NCBI RefSeq assembly: GCF_035918095.1
Contig: NZ_CP109137.1
Coordinates: 1,364,001-1,428,000, forward strand
From: Streptomyces sp. NBC_01750
GTDB taxonomy: Bacteria; Actinomycetota; Actinomycetes; Streptomycetales; Streptomycetaceae
Length of the DNA: 64,000 bases
Direction of reading: 5' to 3'
Shown here: piece after piece, positions 7,547 to 15,612 of the stretch
Numbering within the stretch: the first letter of the stretch is position 1
How the letters are laid out: every line of letters starts with the position of its first letter
The notes under the pieces: model-generated
What the model saw: only the letters and a program-made list of their open reading frames with translations
Database searches by the model: none
Told to the model about the DNA's origin: nothing
Position numbers and translations under genes: made by a program

Positions 7547-7975
7547 ATGCTGGCTGCTCACGGCTTCAAGGGGGACGTCTTGGCCTGGCTACTCACGCTT
7601 GGGGTAGCGCTCGTAGTGGCTGTTCTACAGACCTGGCTTCGCTTGGTCTCGCGGGAGCCTCGCCCGGGCGAGAAACACGCGTTGACCATCGACGACGCGG
7701 TCTTCTGGATCGACTGGATTGTTACTGCAGCTGTCGCCTTCTGCGGCGCCTTGCTGGCCGCCAGCCTTGAGGGAAAACCAATCGATGCGGCAACGGTAGC
7801 GACAGCACTCGTCGTCATCATCCTGGGGCTGACCTTCATGCCGTTCGGAGTCCGAATGGTTTGTTACGACGGCACGGGCGTAATCAAGGGCTGGGTGCAC
7901 GTTGTGGTAGCAGATCTAGCGGGGCTGCTGGTACTGCTCTCATCCGTCGTAGCGGGGGTCAAGACCTATGCGTGA
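7547..7975 (+). CDS. Small membrane protein, four predicted helices
   Basis: 142 aa from the ATG at 7547. Four hydrophobic segments are visible: residues about 9-29 (VLAWLLTLGVALVVAVLQTW), 53-74 (WIDWIVTAAVAFCGALLAAS), 80-100 (ATVATALVVIILGLTFMPFG) and 115-137. Between the first two lies a charged loop (RLVSREPRPGEKH). GC content is visibly lower than in flanking core genes (about 58-65% in lines I counted). The stop overlaps the next gene by 8 bp, so the two membrane proteins are probably made together. The family is not recognised. Confidence 0.65.
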   Translation: MLAAHGFKGDVLAWLLTLGVALVVAVLQTWLRLVSREPRPGEKHALTIDDAVFWIDWIVTAAVAFCGALLAASLEGKPIDAATVATALVVIILGLTFMPFGVRMVCYDGTGVIKGWVHVVVADLAGLLVLLSSVVAGVKTYA

Positions 7976-8174
7976 CGCAAAGCGATGGACGGCGTATGCC
8001 GCTCTCCTCGTGGCTCCGATTGCCGCCGGAGGATCGATCGTTGTGGCGTCCGGACTGGCGAGTTTCGATGCCCTTGCCGCTCTGATTGGTGGAGGGATCG
8101 CTGCCGTGACGGCATGGTTCGCCAGCCGCCGGAACGGGGTCTCCAGTGAAGACGACGACCACACTCCGCGTTAG
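7968..8174 (+). CDS. Small membrane protein, partner of the preceding gene
   Basis: 68 aa. It has a basic start (MRDAKRW), two hydrophobic segments (about residues 9-28 and 33-52) and a charged tail (ASRRNGVSSEDDDHTPR), so both ends are probably cytoplasmic. The ATG lies 8 bp inside the preceding membrane protein gene, typical of coupled translation. Size and topology resemble phage holins or small toxin-like membrane proteins, but there is no specific motif, so no function is assigned. Confidence 0.6.
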   Translation: MRDAKRWTAYAALLVAPIAAGGSIVVASGLASFDALAALIGGGIAAVTAWFASRRNGVSSEDDDHTPR

Positions 8175-8416
8175 GCGTCGCTGAGCAGTGGGCGCCTGCG
8201 AACCTTGGCCTGAGGAACCGCTCGAGCGGCAGGCCGAGCGCGGCGGCGAGGGCGTCGGCTACAGCAGGGCGGCTGTGCCGAGTCGGCCTCGTACTTGAGG
8301 ATCGCCCCTCCGCTGCGCCCGACGTGGGCGGCAAGCTGGGCGGCGGACAGTCCGACGAGGCGGCGCTCGTCGCGCAAGCGTGGTCCATCAAAGGCGCGCA
8401 CGGGGACCCCAGACAT
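8171..8416 (-). pseudogene. Frameshifted XRE-family regulator
   Basis: From the ATG at 8414-8416 the protein reads VRAFDGPRLRDERRLVGLSA then AQLAAHVGRSGGAILKYEAD, a good helix-turn-helix. After about residue 49 the frame loses sense. Shifting by one base near 8263-8270 restores the expected continuation (PAVADALAAALGLPLERFLR). A single-base insertion or a sequencing error in the run CAGCCGCCC explains this. A longer N-terminal extension to 8563 exists but looks non-coding. The gene is convergent with the membrane pair. Confidence 0.6.
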
Positions 8417-8795
8417 GAGCAGCAGCGGGCGGAGGACCGTTCCGCGGGCCCGATTTGGCCCGCCCGTCTCGCTGGCATCCGCATCACGCGGTGGTCTCGC
8501 GGCACCGTCCTGGTCCGCCTTTCGCCTGCCTGTTGCCGAGCCGCTGTTCCTGGTGGACATCACGCCCCAGGCATCACGCCTGCGGAACCCTGGCTGTTGG
8601 CTGCGCTCGGTCGTCCTCTACCTGGAACGATACTCCAGGGTGCCTAGGATTCATAGGTAGAGATTGACGCTCGACTTCGATTCGATGACGCGATGGGTGG
8701 TCTGGGTGAGATATCAGCCCGCTCGCTGATAGCGAAACCGTCTCTGACCTGTTGCTTCTCCTCGATCACTAGGCCATGCTCCCCATCATCACCTT

Positions 8796-8821
8796 CTGTA
8801 CGTCCTGTACATTTTTTACAG
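8796..8821 (+). promoter_or_regulatory. CTGTA repeats upstream of clpP
   Basis: CTGTA occurs at 8796-8800 and 8805-8809, and its complement TACAG at 8817-8821, giving a direct repeat followed by an inverted repeat with a 7-base T-rich centre. It ends 27 bp before the clpP start and just before the GAGGAGAGG ribosome binding site (8833-8841). It is a candidate operator. It does not match the PopR box known for clpP3P4. Confidence 0.4.
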
Positions 8822-8847
8822 AGGTCGCATCCGAGGAGAGGTACGCC

Positions 8848-9483
8848 ATGAGCCGCCCTGCCGCCCGCTACGTCCTGCCCCAGTTCACCGAGCGCACCAG
8901 CGCGGGAGCCCGCACCCTCGACCCGTACTCGAAGCTGCTCGAGGAGCGGATCATCTTCCTCGGGACCGCCGTCGACGACACCTCCGCCAACGATGTGATC
9001 GCGCAGTTCCTGCATCTCGAGTACGCCGCCCCGGACCGGGACATCTGCCTGTACATCAACTCCCCCGGCGGCTCGCTCGGCGCCATGTCCGCGATCTACG
9101 ACACGATGCAGATCGTCACCTGCGACGTGGAGACGACCTGCCTGGGCCAGGCCGCATCGACCGCCGCGCTGCTGCTCGCCGCCGGCGCCCCGGGCAAGCG
9201 GATGGCGCTGCCGGGCGCCCGGATCGTCGTCCAGCAGCCCGCCACCGAGGAGGGGTTGCAGGGCCAGCTGTCCGATCTGGATATCCAGGCACAGGAGTTG
9301 CTGCGGCTGCGCGCCCAACTCGCCGAGATGCTTGTACGCCACACCGGCCAGACCCCGGAGCGGATCGCCGCGGATCTGGAGCGCGACAAGATCTTCGATG
9401 CCGAGGGCGCCAAGACATACGGCTTGGTGGACCACGTGATCAGGAACCGCAAGGCGTCGCTCGCCGACACCAGTGCCCCGTGA
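8848..9483 (+). CDS. clpP: ClpP-family protease paralogue lacking the catalytic histidine
   Basis: 211 aa. The ClpP fold is clear: [20 protein letters not shown] with the oxyanion glycines, then [15 protein letters not shown] with the nucleophile at Ser104, [12 protein letters not shown], and [18 protein letters not shown] with Asp180. The position normally occupied by the catalytic His (IHQP in most ClpP) reads VQQP, so His is replaced by Gln129. The protein may be proteolytically impaired and could act as a non-catalytic ring partner or depend on another ClpP. Start chosen from a strong GAGGAGAGG ribosome binding site. It resembles the extra ClpP copies of Streptomyces more than ClpP1/P2. 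Confidence 0.85.
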   Translation: MSRPAARYVLPQFTERTSAGARTLDPYSKLLEERIIFLGTAVDDTSANDVIAQFLHLEYAAPDRDICLYINSPGGSLGAMSAIYDTMQIVTCDVETTCLGQAASTAALLLAAGAPGKRMALPGARIVVQQPATEEGLQGQLSDLDIQAQELLRLRAQLAEMLVRHTGQTPERIAADLERDKIFDAEGAKTYGLVDHVIRNRKASLADTSAP

Positions 9484-9490
9484 GCGCCCG

Positions 9491-9799
9491 ATGCTGCCAC
9501 CCGAACTGCCGCCGCTGCCCGCGCTGACCCGCGCCGAGGCCGAATTCATCGACAGCTATCTCGAAGTCGTCGATCTGCTGGGGCGGATCAACCCGGCCCG
9601 CGCCACGCACACCTACGGCGCACTGCGCGCGGCGCAGGCCCTGCTCGGCAAGGCGGCCGCACTCAAGGACGCCCTGACGCTGATGCATGTGCGCGGCGAG
9701 AGCGAAGTACACGCGGCGACCCTCGCCGAAGCCCTCAGGGTGCTCGACGGCGAACGCAGGGCGGGCCGGGTGACGATGCCGCCCGCTTCCCCGAGTTGA
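9491..9799 (+). CDS. Small helical protein downstream of clpP
   Basis: 102 aa from ATG 9491; an in-frame GTG at 9473 overlaps the clpP end and would add six residues. It is rich in Ala, Leu and Arg and predicted helical (ALTRAEAEFIDSYLEVVDLL, then LRAAQALLGKAAALKDALTL). It begins 7 bp after the clpP stop and is presumably co-transcribed. No known domain. A role as a ClpP cofactor or substrate selector is conceivable from position alone. Confidence 0.65.
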   Translation: MLPPELPPLPALTRAEAEFIDSYLEVVDLLGRINPARATHTYGALRAAQALLGKAAALKDALTLMHVRGESEVHAATLAEALRVLDGERRAGRVTMPPASPS

Positions 9800-10106
9800 C
9801 GAATCCGCCACATTCGTCTACGCCAACGGGGTATCGGGCAGCCTCCCCCATTCGGTGTAGTCACGATCCCGACCGCGGTACCGCACAACTTGCACAACCC
9901 GACTACCGATCTGGCGGAATGAGGCGTTCCGCTGCTGGTGCGGCGTTCCTCAGGGGTCGCGGGCCGGTCACTAAAACGGCCCTGTCCACCCGAACAGGTC
10001 AGGGGTGACGAGCCTCACAAACCGTCGTTTCGACTCGGAAATCCGGCACGGCATGAGTCAAGATCCCTGGGACGACAAGCCCCCGCCACCTCGGCGGGGC
10101 GGTCCG
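9800..10106. other. Long upstream region of the riboswitch-controlled gene
   Basis: About 300 bp without a gene. A hairpin CCCCGCC-acctc-GGCGGGG lies at 10081-10099, directly before the riboswitch. A 21-codon reading frame (10053-10118, MSQDPWDDKPPPPRRGG...) ends inside the start of the riboswitch, but it lacks a good ribosome binding site, so I do not call it a gene. The promoter for the riboswitch transcript should lie here. Confidence 0.5.
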
Positions 10107-10290
10107 GGCGGACGCTGAGTCCTGCCGCCGCTCCGGATGTCTGGTCGACAGGAGTGCATCGGCAGGAGTGGAGGACCCAATCGTGACGGGGTGACCGGGC
10201 AGTCCGGTCGTCCCTAGGGGTGAAGCCGCATCAGCGGCCGGGCATCTTCGTCCGTCCGAACCCGACAGGTCATCCTTCACAGGCGGTTGA
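10107..10290 (+). ncRNA. c-di-AMP riboswitch (ydaO/yuaA class)
   Basis: The conserved blocks of the class appear in order. They are CGCTGAGTCCTGCCGC (from about 10114), GGCAGGAGTGGAGGACCCAA (about 10164-10183), GGGGTGA, then TAGGGGTGAAGCCGC (about 10215-10229), a variable hairpin, and CCGAACCCGACAGGTCA (about 10256-10272) followed by ACAGGCG. It ends about 15 bp before an NlpC/P60 hydrolase gene. This is the arrangement known in Streptomyces, where c-di-AMP turns down muralytic enzymes. The outer limits are approximate. Confidence 0.88.
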
Positions 10291-10303
10291 CGAAGGGTTG
10301 CGC

Positions 10304-10786
10304 ATGACTGCGCAGATTCATGTCCCGTCTCTGACTCTGATGTCCCGGGCGAGTGCCGTATCGGCCCTGACACTTGCCGCCGTCGGCGGCACCCTGCTGG
10401 CGCCGGGCACCACTTCCGAGGCTCACGCGGCTACGGCCTACGCGAGCAAGGCGCTCAAGGTGGCCGCATCGAAGAAAGGATCGCCGTACCGGTACGGCGC
10501 CACGGGCCCGCACCGCTTCGACTGCTCGGGCCTGACGCTCTACTCGTACAAGAACGCGGGCAAGAAGCTGCCACGCACCGCCCAGCAGCAGTACAACAGG
10601 ACCAAGCATGTCTCGGCCGCCTCCCGGCAGCGCGGGGACCTGGTCTTCTTCCACTCCGGAAGCTACGTCTACCACGTGGGGATCTATGCCGGCGGCGGCA
10701 AGATCTGGCATTCGCCCAAGAGCGGCACCGTGGTGCGGCTGGAGAAGATCTGGACGAAGAGCGTCTGGTACGGCCGGGTGCGCTGA
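10304..10786 (+). CDS. Secreted NlpC/P60 peptidoglycan hydrolase
   Basis: 160 aa. A Sec signal peptide (hydrophobic LMSRASAVSALTLAAVGGTL, ending AHA at about residue 42) is followed directly by an NlpC/P60 domain. The catalytic triad region is visible: RFDCSGLTLYSY (Cys), GSYVYHVGIYAGGG (His) and a following polar residue at IWHSP. The enzyme should cut the D-Glu/meso-A2pm type bond of stem peptides outside the cell. It is one of the short forms with no SH3 or coiled-coil region. The upstream c-di-AMP riboswitch indicates transcriptional control linked to growth and osmotic state. Start at the ATG directly after the riboswitch. Confidence 0.92.
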   Translation: MTAQIHVPSLTLMSRASAVSALTLAAVGGTLLAPGTTSEAHAATAYASKALKVAASKKGSPYRYGATGPHRFDCSGLTLYSYKNAGKKLPRTAQQQYNRTKHVSAASRQRGDLVFFHSGSYVYHVGIYAGGGKIWHSPKSGTVVRLEKIWTKSVWYGRVR

Positions 10787-10891
10787 CGGCCCGCGGCTCA
10801 CCGCCCGCGTCTCGACGCTCTCGGCCAGTCGCTCACGGTCCGCCGGTCGCCGACGGTTGTCGGTGACCGGCGGACCGGGCGGCCCGGAGGC

Positions 10892-11530
10892 TCAGCGCGC
10901 CAGCGGCTCGGCCAGCAGCGTCACACCCAGCGCGGTCAGCGCCCCACCGGTGACGCCTTCCACGGCCCGGGTCGTGCCCGGGCGGCGCAGCCACTGCCCG
11001 AGCCGGTCCACCAGCAGCGCCACCAGCGGGAACCAGAGCAGAGCCAGTGCGACGACGACGGCGGCGAGCAGCAGAGTGCGCGGCAGCACCGGAGCACCGT
11101 CCGGCACGAACTGCGGTAGCAGGCTGAGGAAGAGCACCGGCGCCTTCGGATTGAGGACGTTGGTGAGGAAGCCCTGCCGCAGACTGCGCCCCGTGCCGCC
11201 GGCCGGCTGCCCCTCCGGATCCCGCGCGGCGAGCGGCGGACGCAGCGCGCCGCGCACCGCCCGTACACCCAGATGGAGCACATAGACCCCGCCCGCGATC
11301 TGCAGCGTCCGGTACAGCACCGGCACGGCGACCAACACAGCCGCGAGCCCGGCGACCGCCAGCGCGGTGTGCACCAGCAGTCCCCCGGCGACCCCGACGG
11401 CGCAGGCCACCCCCGCACGCCGGGAGGCGAGGGCGTTGCGTACGACGACGGTGAAATCCGCGCCCGGCATCGCGACCATGCCGGCTGCGACCCCCGTGAA
11501 GGCGACCAGTTGTGCGTCCATACCCGCCAT
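10892..11530 (-). CDS. LysE/RhtB-family amino acid exporter
   Basis: 212 aa with six hydrophobic segments, the normal RhtB/LysE size. The family signature is near the start (GVAAGMVAMPGADFTVVVRN; usually MPGPN/D), and LTNVLNPKAPVLFLSLLPQF matches the conserved N-P-K segment before the fourth helix. It should export amino acids or similar metabolites by proton exchange. It is divergent from a LysR regulator 74 bp away, the classic LysE-LysG type arrangement, so the regulator probably induces it when substrate accumulates. Substrate not predictable. Confidence 0.88.
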   Translation of the reverse strand: MAGMDAQLVAFTGVAAGMVAMPGADFTVVVRNALASRRAGVACAVGVAGGLLVHTALAVAGLAAVLVAVPVLYRTLQIAGGVYVLHLGVRAVRGALRPPLAARDPEGQPAGGTGRSLRQGFLTNVLNPKAPVLFLSLLPQFVPDGAPVLPRTLLLAAVVVALALLWFPLVALLVDRLGQWLRRPGTTRAVEGVTGGALTALGVTLLAEPLAR

Positions 11531-11578
11531 CCTGGACCCGCACCGGCCTTAGCTTGTACTTGCAATCTTCAGGGTCCG

Positions 11579-11597
11579 CCTAAAGCAATGCTTAAGG
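11579..11597. promoter_or_regulatory. LysR-type operator palindrome
   Basis: CCTAAAGCA-A-TGCTTAAGG is a near-perfect dyad (one mismatch pair) and includes a T-N11-A core. It ends 7 bp before the LysR start codon and lies in the 74-bp divergent spacer shared with the LysE gene. Confidence 0.65.
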
Positions 11598-11604
11598 TGA
11601 TGCC

Positions 11605-12516
11605 ATGTACGACCCGACACGGCTGGCGGCGCTGGTGGCGGTCGCGGAGGCCGGTTCGATCACCCGCGCCGCCGCCCGACTGGGCTACACCGCACCCGCG
11701 CTCTCCCAGCAGATGGCCAAGCTCGAGCGGGAGGCGGGGGCGCCCCTGCTGGTGCGGCACCACCGCGGGGCCCGGCTGACGGCCGCGGGCGAGCTGCTGG
11801 CGGCACGGGCCCGCCGAGTGCTGGACGAGATGGACCAGGCACGGCACGAACTGGCCCGGCTGGCCGGTCTTTCCGGCGGGCGGCTGCGCGTCGGCACCTT
11901 CACCACGGCCGGTATCCATCTGCTGCCGCCGGTTCTGAGCGCCTTCCGCCGGGCGCACCCGGACGTGGAACTGACCGTCGCGGAGTACGAGCCGCCGGGC
12001 GGGGTCCTGGCGGTGGCGGCCGGCGAGGTGGATCTGGCGCTGACCCATACGTACGAACCGGCCGAGCCGGCTCCACCTCCGGCGGGAGTGGCTCTGGAAC
12101 CGCTGCTCGTGGAGGAGTTGGTGCTGGTGACGGCACCCGGTCACGCGCTGGCGGGCGGCTCGGGCAGGCTGCCGGTGGCCGATCTCGCCGGGCAGCCGCT
12201 GGTCAGCAGCGCAGCCTCGCATCCGCCGCGCAAGGGCGTGGAAGGAGCCTTGGCGCGGGCCGGCGCTACTCCTGCCGTGGCGGTCGAGTCGCCGGGCTAT
12301 GCGCTGGTGTGCGCACTGGTCAGTGCGGGGCTCGGCGTGGCGGTGGTGCCGGAGATGGTCGCCGCGATGGCCGCGACGCCGCTCGGTGTACGGCAGTTGG
12401 AACCGGCGGACTTCCGGCGGACGATTTCGGTCGCACACCGGGGCGAGGAATCCTCGCCAGCGGCCGAGTCTCTGCGGGCTCTGCTGCGCGGCGCGTTCGG
12501 CCGCGCAGGGAACTGA
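11605..12516 (+). CDS. LysR-family transcriptional regulator
   Basis: 303 aa, typical length. The winged helix-turn-helix is at residues 1-60 (LAALVAVAEAGSITRAAARL, then YTAPALSQQMAKLEREAG, LLVRHHRGARLTAAGE). The substrate-binding domain from about residue 90 has LRVGTFTTAG and the GLGVAVVPEM block near the C-terminus. It probably controls the divergent LysE-type exporter through the palindrome in the shared spacer. The co-inducer is likely the exported metabolite. Confidence 0.92.
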   Translation: MYDPTRLAALVAVAEAGSITRAAARLGYTAPALSQQMAKLEREAGAPLLVRHHRGARLTAAGELLAARARRVLDEMDQARHELARLAGLSGGRLRVGTFTTAGIHLLPPVLSAFRRAHPDVELTVAEYEPPGGVLAVAAGEVDLALTHTYEPAEPAPPPAGVALEPLLVEELVLVTAPGHALAGGSGRLPVADLAGQPLVSSAASHPPRKGVEGALARAGATPAVAVESPGYALVCALVSAGLGVAVVPEMVAAMAATPLGVRQLEPADFRRTISVAHRGEESSPAAESLRALLRGAFGRAGN

Positions 12517-12534
12517 CGGCAGAGACAGTGGTTA

Positions 12535-12966
12535 TCAGCTCTGGACCGGAACGATCCAGGGCAGGGCGATCCAGACGGTCTTGCCGCCCTCGGGGGTCGG
12601 TGCGACGGAGAGTTGTCCACCGCACTCGGCGGTCAGGCTGCGGATGATGACCATGCCGCGGCCGTTGTCCTGGCGTACGGCCGCGGGCAGCCGCTGCGGC
12701 CAGCGCGGGTGACTGTCGGTGACGCCGATGCGAAGCTGCTCGTCACGGTCGAGACGAAGGTCGACGGTGAAGGTCGGCGACTGGCCGAAGGTGTGCTGGA
12801 TGGCGTTGGTGGCGAGTTCGGAAACGATCAGCCGCACTGTGTCGACGGCCTCGGTCTCGATGGGCAGACCCCATTCGGCGATGACGTCTGTGGCGTATCT
12901 CCGGGCGGCGGAGACCGAGGCGGGATCGCTCGGCAAGGTGACGGAGGCTTCCTGATGGTCGGCCAT
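12535..12966 (-). CDS. ATP-binding (RsbW/HATPase_c_2) regulatory protein
   Basis: 143 aa Bergerat-fold protein. The N box is IVSELATNAIQHT (about residues 46-58) and the G1 box is RQDNGRGMVIIRSL (about 98-111), then GGKTVWIALP. Such proteins act as anti-sigma factor kinases or as partners of XRE/DUF397 pairs in the abaA/whiJ-type loci of Streptomyces. It is divergent from the XRE-DUF5753 gene, which supports that second role. No sigma factor or antagonist is adjacent. Confidence 0.87.
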   Translation of the reverse strand: MADHQEASVTLPSDPASVSAARRYATDVIAEWGLPIETEAVDTVRLIVSELATNAIQHTFGQSPTFTVDLRLDRDEQLRIGVTDSHPRWPQRLPAAVRQDNGRGMVIIRSLTAECGGQLSVAPTPEGGKTVWIALPWIVPVQS

Positions 12967-13243
12967 GGCGACGCTGTCCCTTTCCCACCGGGCCGGCTCC
13001 GACTCGTAGCGGATGAAATGCGAGGACGGCCACGGATTGCGCTTCGCGCCAGAGTGCCACCGATCGTGCCGTCAGGGACGGCGATCCACCAAGATATGCA
13101 TATATCTGTCGCTCAAAGCAGTGAACTCTGCTACGCGAGACCGTATTTGGGCACAGACTCACACCTTGGTCACGACCGGAAGATCAATGCGACGGAAGCA
13201 CAGCCGGAGAGACGGCCGGAAGGACGGGAAGGGAGAGCGGGCG

Positions 13244-14101
13244 ATGCAGCAGGGTCCCGCGGTACGCCGCCGCAAGCTCGGCGAGGAGTTGCGGAGGCTG
13301 CGGCTGGCCGCGGGCCTCACCAGCAGGGACGCCGCACGGCTCGCCGGGTGGCACCAGTCGAAGGTGAGCCGCATCGAGACCGGAATCAGCGGGGTCAGGA
13401 CGTCGGACGTCACTCTGCTGCTGGATGTGTACACGGTAGCCGATCCTCAACTGCGCGCGCTGCTCGAGACCTTGGCCGGTGCGGCCGACGGTATGGGCAG
13501 CCGGTGGTGGCATGCGTACCGCGGACTGATCCCTCCCGAGTACCGGGACTTCATCAGTCTGGAGGACCAGGCATGCGCCGCGCGGACGCTGGAGACTTCG
13601 GTGGTGCCGGGACTGCTGCAGACGCCGGACTATGCCCGCGCGGTGACCCGGGCGGCGCTGGTGGATCTGCCCGCCGCCACGGTGAACTCGCTGGTGGAGG
13701 TGAGGCTGACCCGCCAGTCGGTGCTCCGGGCGGAGAAGCCGTTGGAGCTGTGCGCGGTGCTCGACGAGGCGGTGCTACGGCGCGAGGTGGGCGGCCGGCG
13801 GGTGATGCGGGACCAGTTGCGGGGGCTGGCGGAGACGGCTCAACTGCCCCATGTGCGGCTCCAGGTACTGCCGTTCTCGGTCGGCGGCTATGTCGGCCTC
13901 ACGGGACCTTTCGTTATTTTCTCTTTTCCGAACACTTCTGATCTGGACGTGGTTGTTCTCGACCACTTGACGAGTAGCCTCTACCTCGAGCGGAAAGAAG
14001 ACCTTGAGGTGTACTGCGCCGCCTTCCACGCGATGCAGGCGCGGGCCCTTGCACCCGAGGACTCATTGGATCTCATCGCACGGATCAGTGATGGCTCGTA
14101 G
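13244..14101 (+). CDS. XRE-DUF5753 regulator (WhiJ-like)
   Basis: 285 aa. An N-terminal helix-turn-helix (LRRLRLAAGLTSRDAARLAG, then WHQSKVSRIETG) is followed by DUF5753 (EDQACAARTLETSVVPGLLQ, TPDYARAV, LDEAVLRREVGG, LPFSVGGYVGLTGPF, LDHLTSSLYLE). This is the WhiJ-like regulator family. The ATG at 13244 has a GGGAG site; an upstream in-frame ATG at 13187 is possible. Codons 13910-13942 are unusually AT-ending (GTT, ATT, TCT, TTT, ACT, TCT, GAT) for this genome. The next gene is its DUF397 partner, 11 bp downstream. Confidence 0.9.
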   Translation: MQQGPAVRRRKLGEELRRLRLAAGLTSRDAARLAGWHQSKVSRIETGISGVRTSDVTLLLDVYTVADPQLRALLETLAGAADGMGSRWWHAYRGLIPPEYRDFISLEDQACAARTLETSVVPGLLQTPDYARAVTRAALVDLPAATVNSLVEVRLTRQSVLRAEKPLELCAVLDEAVLRREVGGRRVMRDQLRGLAETAQLPHVRLQVLPFSVGGYVGLTGPFVIFSFPNTSDLDVVVLDHLTSSLYLERKEDLEVYCAAFHAMQARALAPEDSLDLIARISDGS

Positions 14102-14112
14102 GAGGCACCCCC

Positions 14113-14328
14113 ATGTCCGACTGCCTCGCACAGGACGGCTTGACGTGGCGGCGCAGCAGCCGCAGCACGGGAATGAACAACTGCGTCGAGGCGGCCCGGC
14201 TGCCCGACGACACACTCGCCGTACGGGACTCGAAGAACGTCGCGCGTCCGGCGCTGCGCTTCTCCCCGGCAGCCTGGTCGCAATTCCTCGGCGTCCTCGG
14301 CGCGCTCCACGAAGGGAGCGTCAACTGA
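14113..14328 (+). CDS. DUF397 domain protein, partner of the XRE gene
   Basis: 71 aa, standard length. The motif order is typical: LTWRRSSRSTGMNNCVEAAR, AVRDSKNV, LRFSPAAWSQFLGVL. DUF397 proteins usually antagonise or tune the adjacent XRE-DUF5753 regulator. It is 11 bp after the XRE gene. Its last 8 bp overlap the convergent end of bioF. Confidence 0.92.
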   Translation: MSDCLAQDGLTWRRSSRSTGMNNCVEAARLPDDTLAVRDSKNVARPALRFSPAAWSQFLGVLGALHEGSVN

Positions 14329-15466
14329 CCGGCGCGGTCCCGGTGATCGTGGCAATCGCCGATTCGACCTGTTGATCCGTCAGATCGGCCCGTGCCGTGA
14401 GCCTGATCCTGGAGATGCCGTCCGGCACCGACGGCGGCCGGAAGCAGCCCACGACAAGCCCGGCGGTACGGCAGTCGGCGGCCCAGCGCAGAGCGGCCTC
14501 CGGTGACGGCGCCCGCACGGAGACGACGGCCGCGTCCGGGCGTGCGGCGGTCAGACCGGCGTCCGTCAGTCTGCGGTGCAGCGTCCCGGCGACCGCGCGG
14601 GCCCGGCCGGCCAGCTCGGGTTCGCGGCCCAGCAGCCGCAGGCTCGCCAGGGCGGCTCCCGCCGCGGCCGGAGCCAGGCCCGTGTCGAAGATGAAGGTGC
14701 GCGCGGTGTTGATCAGGTGGTCGATGACCCGGGCCGGGCCGAGGACCGCCCCGCCCTGGCTGCCGAGGGATTTGGACAGGGTCATCGTGGCGACGACGCC
14801 ACTGTGGCCCGCGATACATGCGGCGTCCAGCGCTCCGCGGCCGCCTTCGCCGAGTACGCCAAGACCGTGCGCGTCGTCGACGAGCAGCGCGGCACCGTAC
14901 TCCCCGCAGGCTTCGGCGAGGCCGGGCAGTGGCGCGGCGTCGCCGTCCACCGAGAAGACCGAGTCGGTGACCGCGAGGGCCCGCTGCCCGCAGTGCGCGT
15001 CGAGTGTCTTGCGTACGGCATCGACATCGGCGTGCGTCACGACCGCGGTCTCCGCGCGGGAGAGCCGGCAGCCGTCGACGATCGAGGCGTGGTTGCCCGC
15101 GTCGGAAACGATCAGTGAGCCGCGGCCGCTCAGCGCGGTCACGGCGGCGAGGTTGGCGGCATACCCGGAGGACAGGACGAGGGCGGCCTCGAATCCGCAG
15201 AAGGCAGCCAGTTCACGCTCGAGCTCGGCATGGAGCGCGGTGCTGCCCGTGACCAGCCGGGAGCCGGTGGCCCCCGCGCCCCAGCGGCGGGCGGCCTCGG
15301 CCGCCGCCTCGGTGACCTCGGGGCGGCGGGTCAGACCCAGATAGTCGTTGCTGGCGAGATCCAGCAGCTCGGAGTCCGCCACGCGCGGCCGGAGCGTACG
15401 CACGAGGCCGGCGCGCTCACGGCGGCGCGACTCGTCGTCGATCCACTCGAAAGGATCCTGGGGCAT
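14321..15466 (-). CDS. bioF: 8-amino-7-oxononanoate synthase (BioF)
   Basis: 381 aa. This PLP enzyme condenses pimeloyl-ACP or -CoA with L-alanine in the first committed step of the biotin ring pathway. Conserved parts: [48 protein letters not shown] with the PLP-binding Asp and His, and [11 protein letters not shown] with the Schiff-base Lys. It is transcribed away from bioB-bioA-bioD, with a 146-bp shared promoter region. ATG at 15464-15466 chosen; an upstream frame to 15550 lacks family similarity. Confidence 0.95.
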   Translation of the reverse strand: MPQDPFEWIDDESRRRERAGLVRTLRPRVADSELLDLASNDYLGLTRRPEVTEAAAEAARRWGAGATGSRLVTGSTALHAELERELAAFCGFEAALVLSSGYAANLAAVTALSGRGSLIVSDAGNHASIVDGCRLSRAETAVVTHADVDAVRKTLDAHCGQRALAVTDSVFSVDGDAAPLPGLAEACGEYGAALLVDDAHGLGVLGEGGRGALDAACIAGHSGVVATMTLSKSLGSQGGAVLGPARVIDHLINTARTFIFDTGLAPAAAGAALASLRLLGREPELAGRARAVAGTLHRRLTDAGLTAARPDAAVVSVRAPSPEAALRWAADCRTAGLVVGCFRPPSVPDGISRIRLTARADLTDQQVESAIATITGTAPVS

Positions 15467-15612
15467 GGTGGTCCGGTCCTTTTGTAGGCAGCGCACAGAC
15501 CCTAACCGGAGCGGCTCCAGGAAACGGATGTGGCCATGCACACACCTCAAACATGCTCTGTTGTGGAGTTCCTCCTTGGCCGAGGCGTGTGCCGTACGTC
15601 AGGATCTGGGCC

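Noticed and set aside
10053..10118. 21-codon frame MSQDPWDDKPPP... before the riboswitch
   Set aside because: There is no convincing ribosome binding site, and it ends inside a structured RNA. I mention it only as a curiosity.
15467..15612. Biotin-responsive operator in the bioF-bioB spacer
   Set aside because: I searched for BirA- or BioQ-type inverted repeats and saw only a weak partial dyad around 15546-15570, not enough to call a site.
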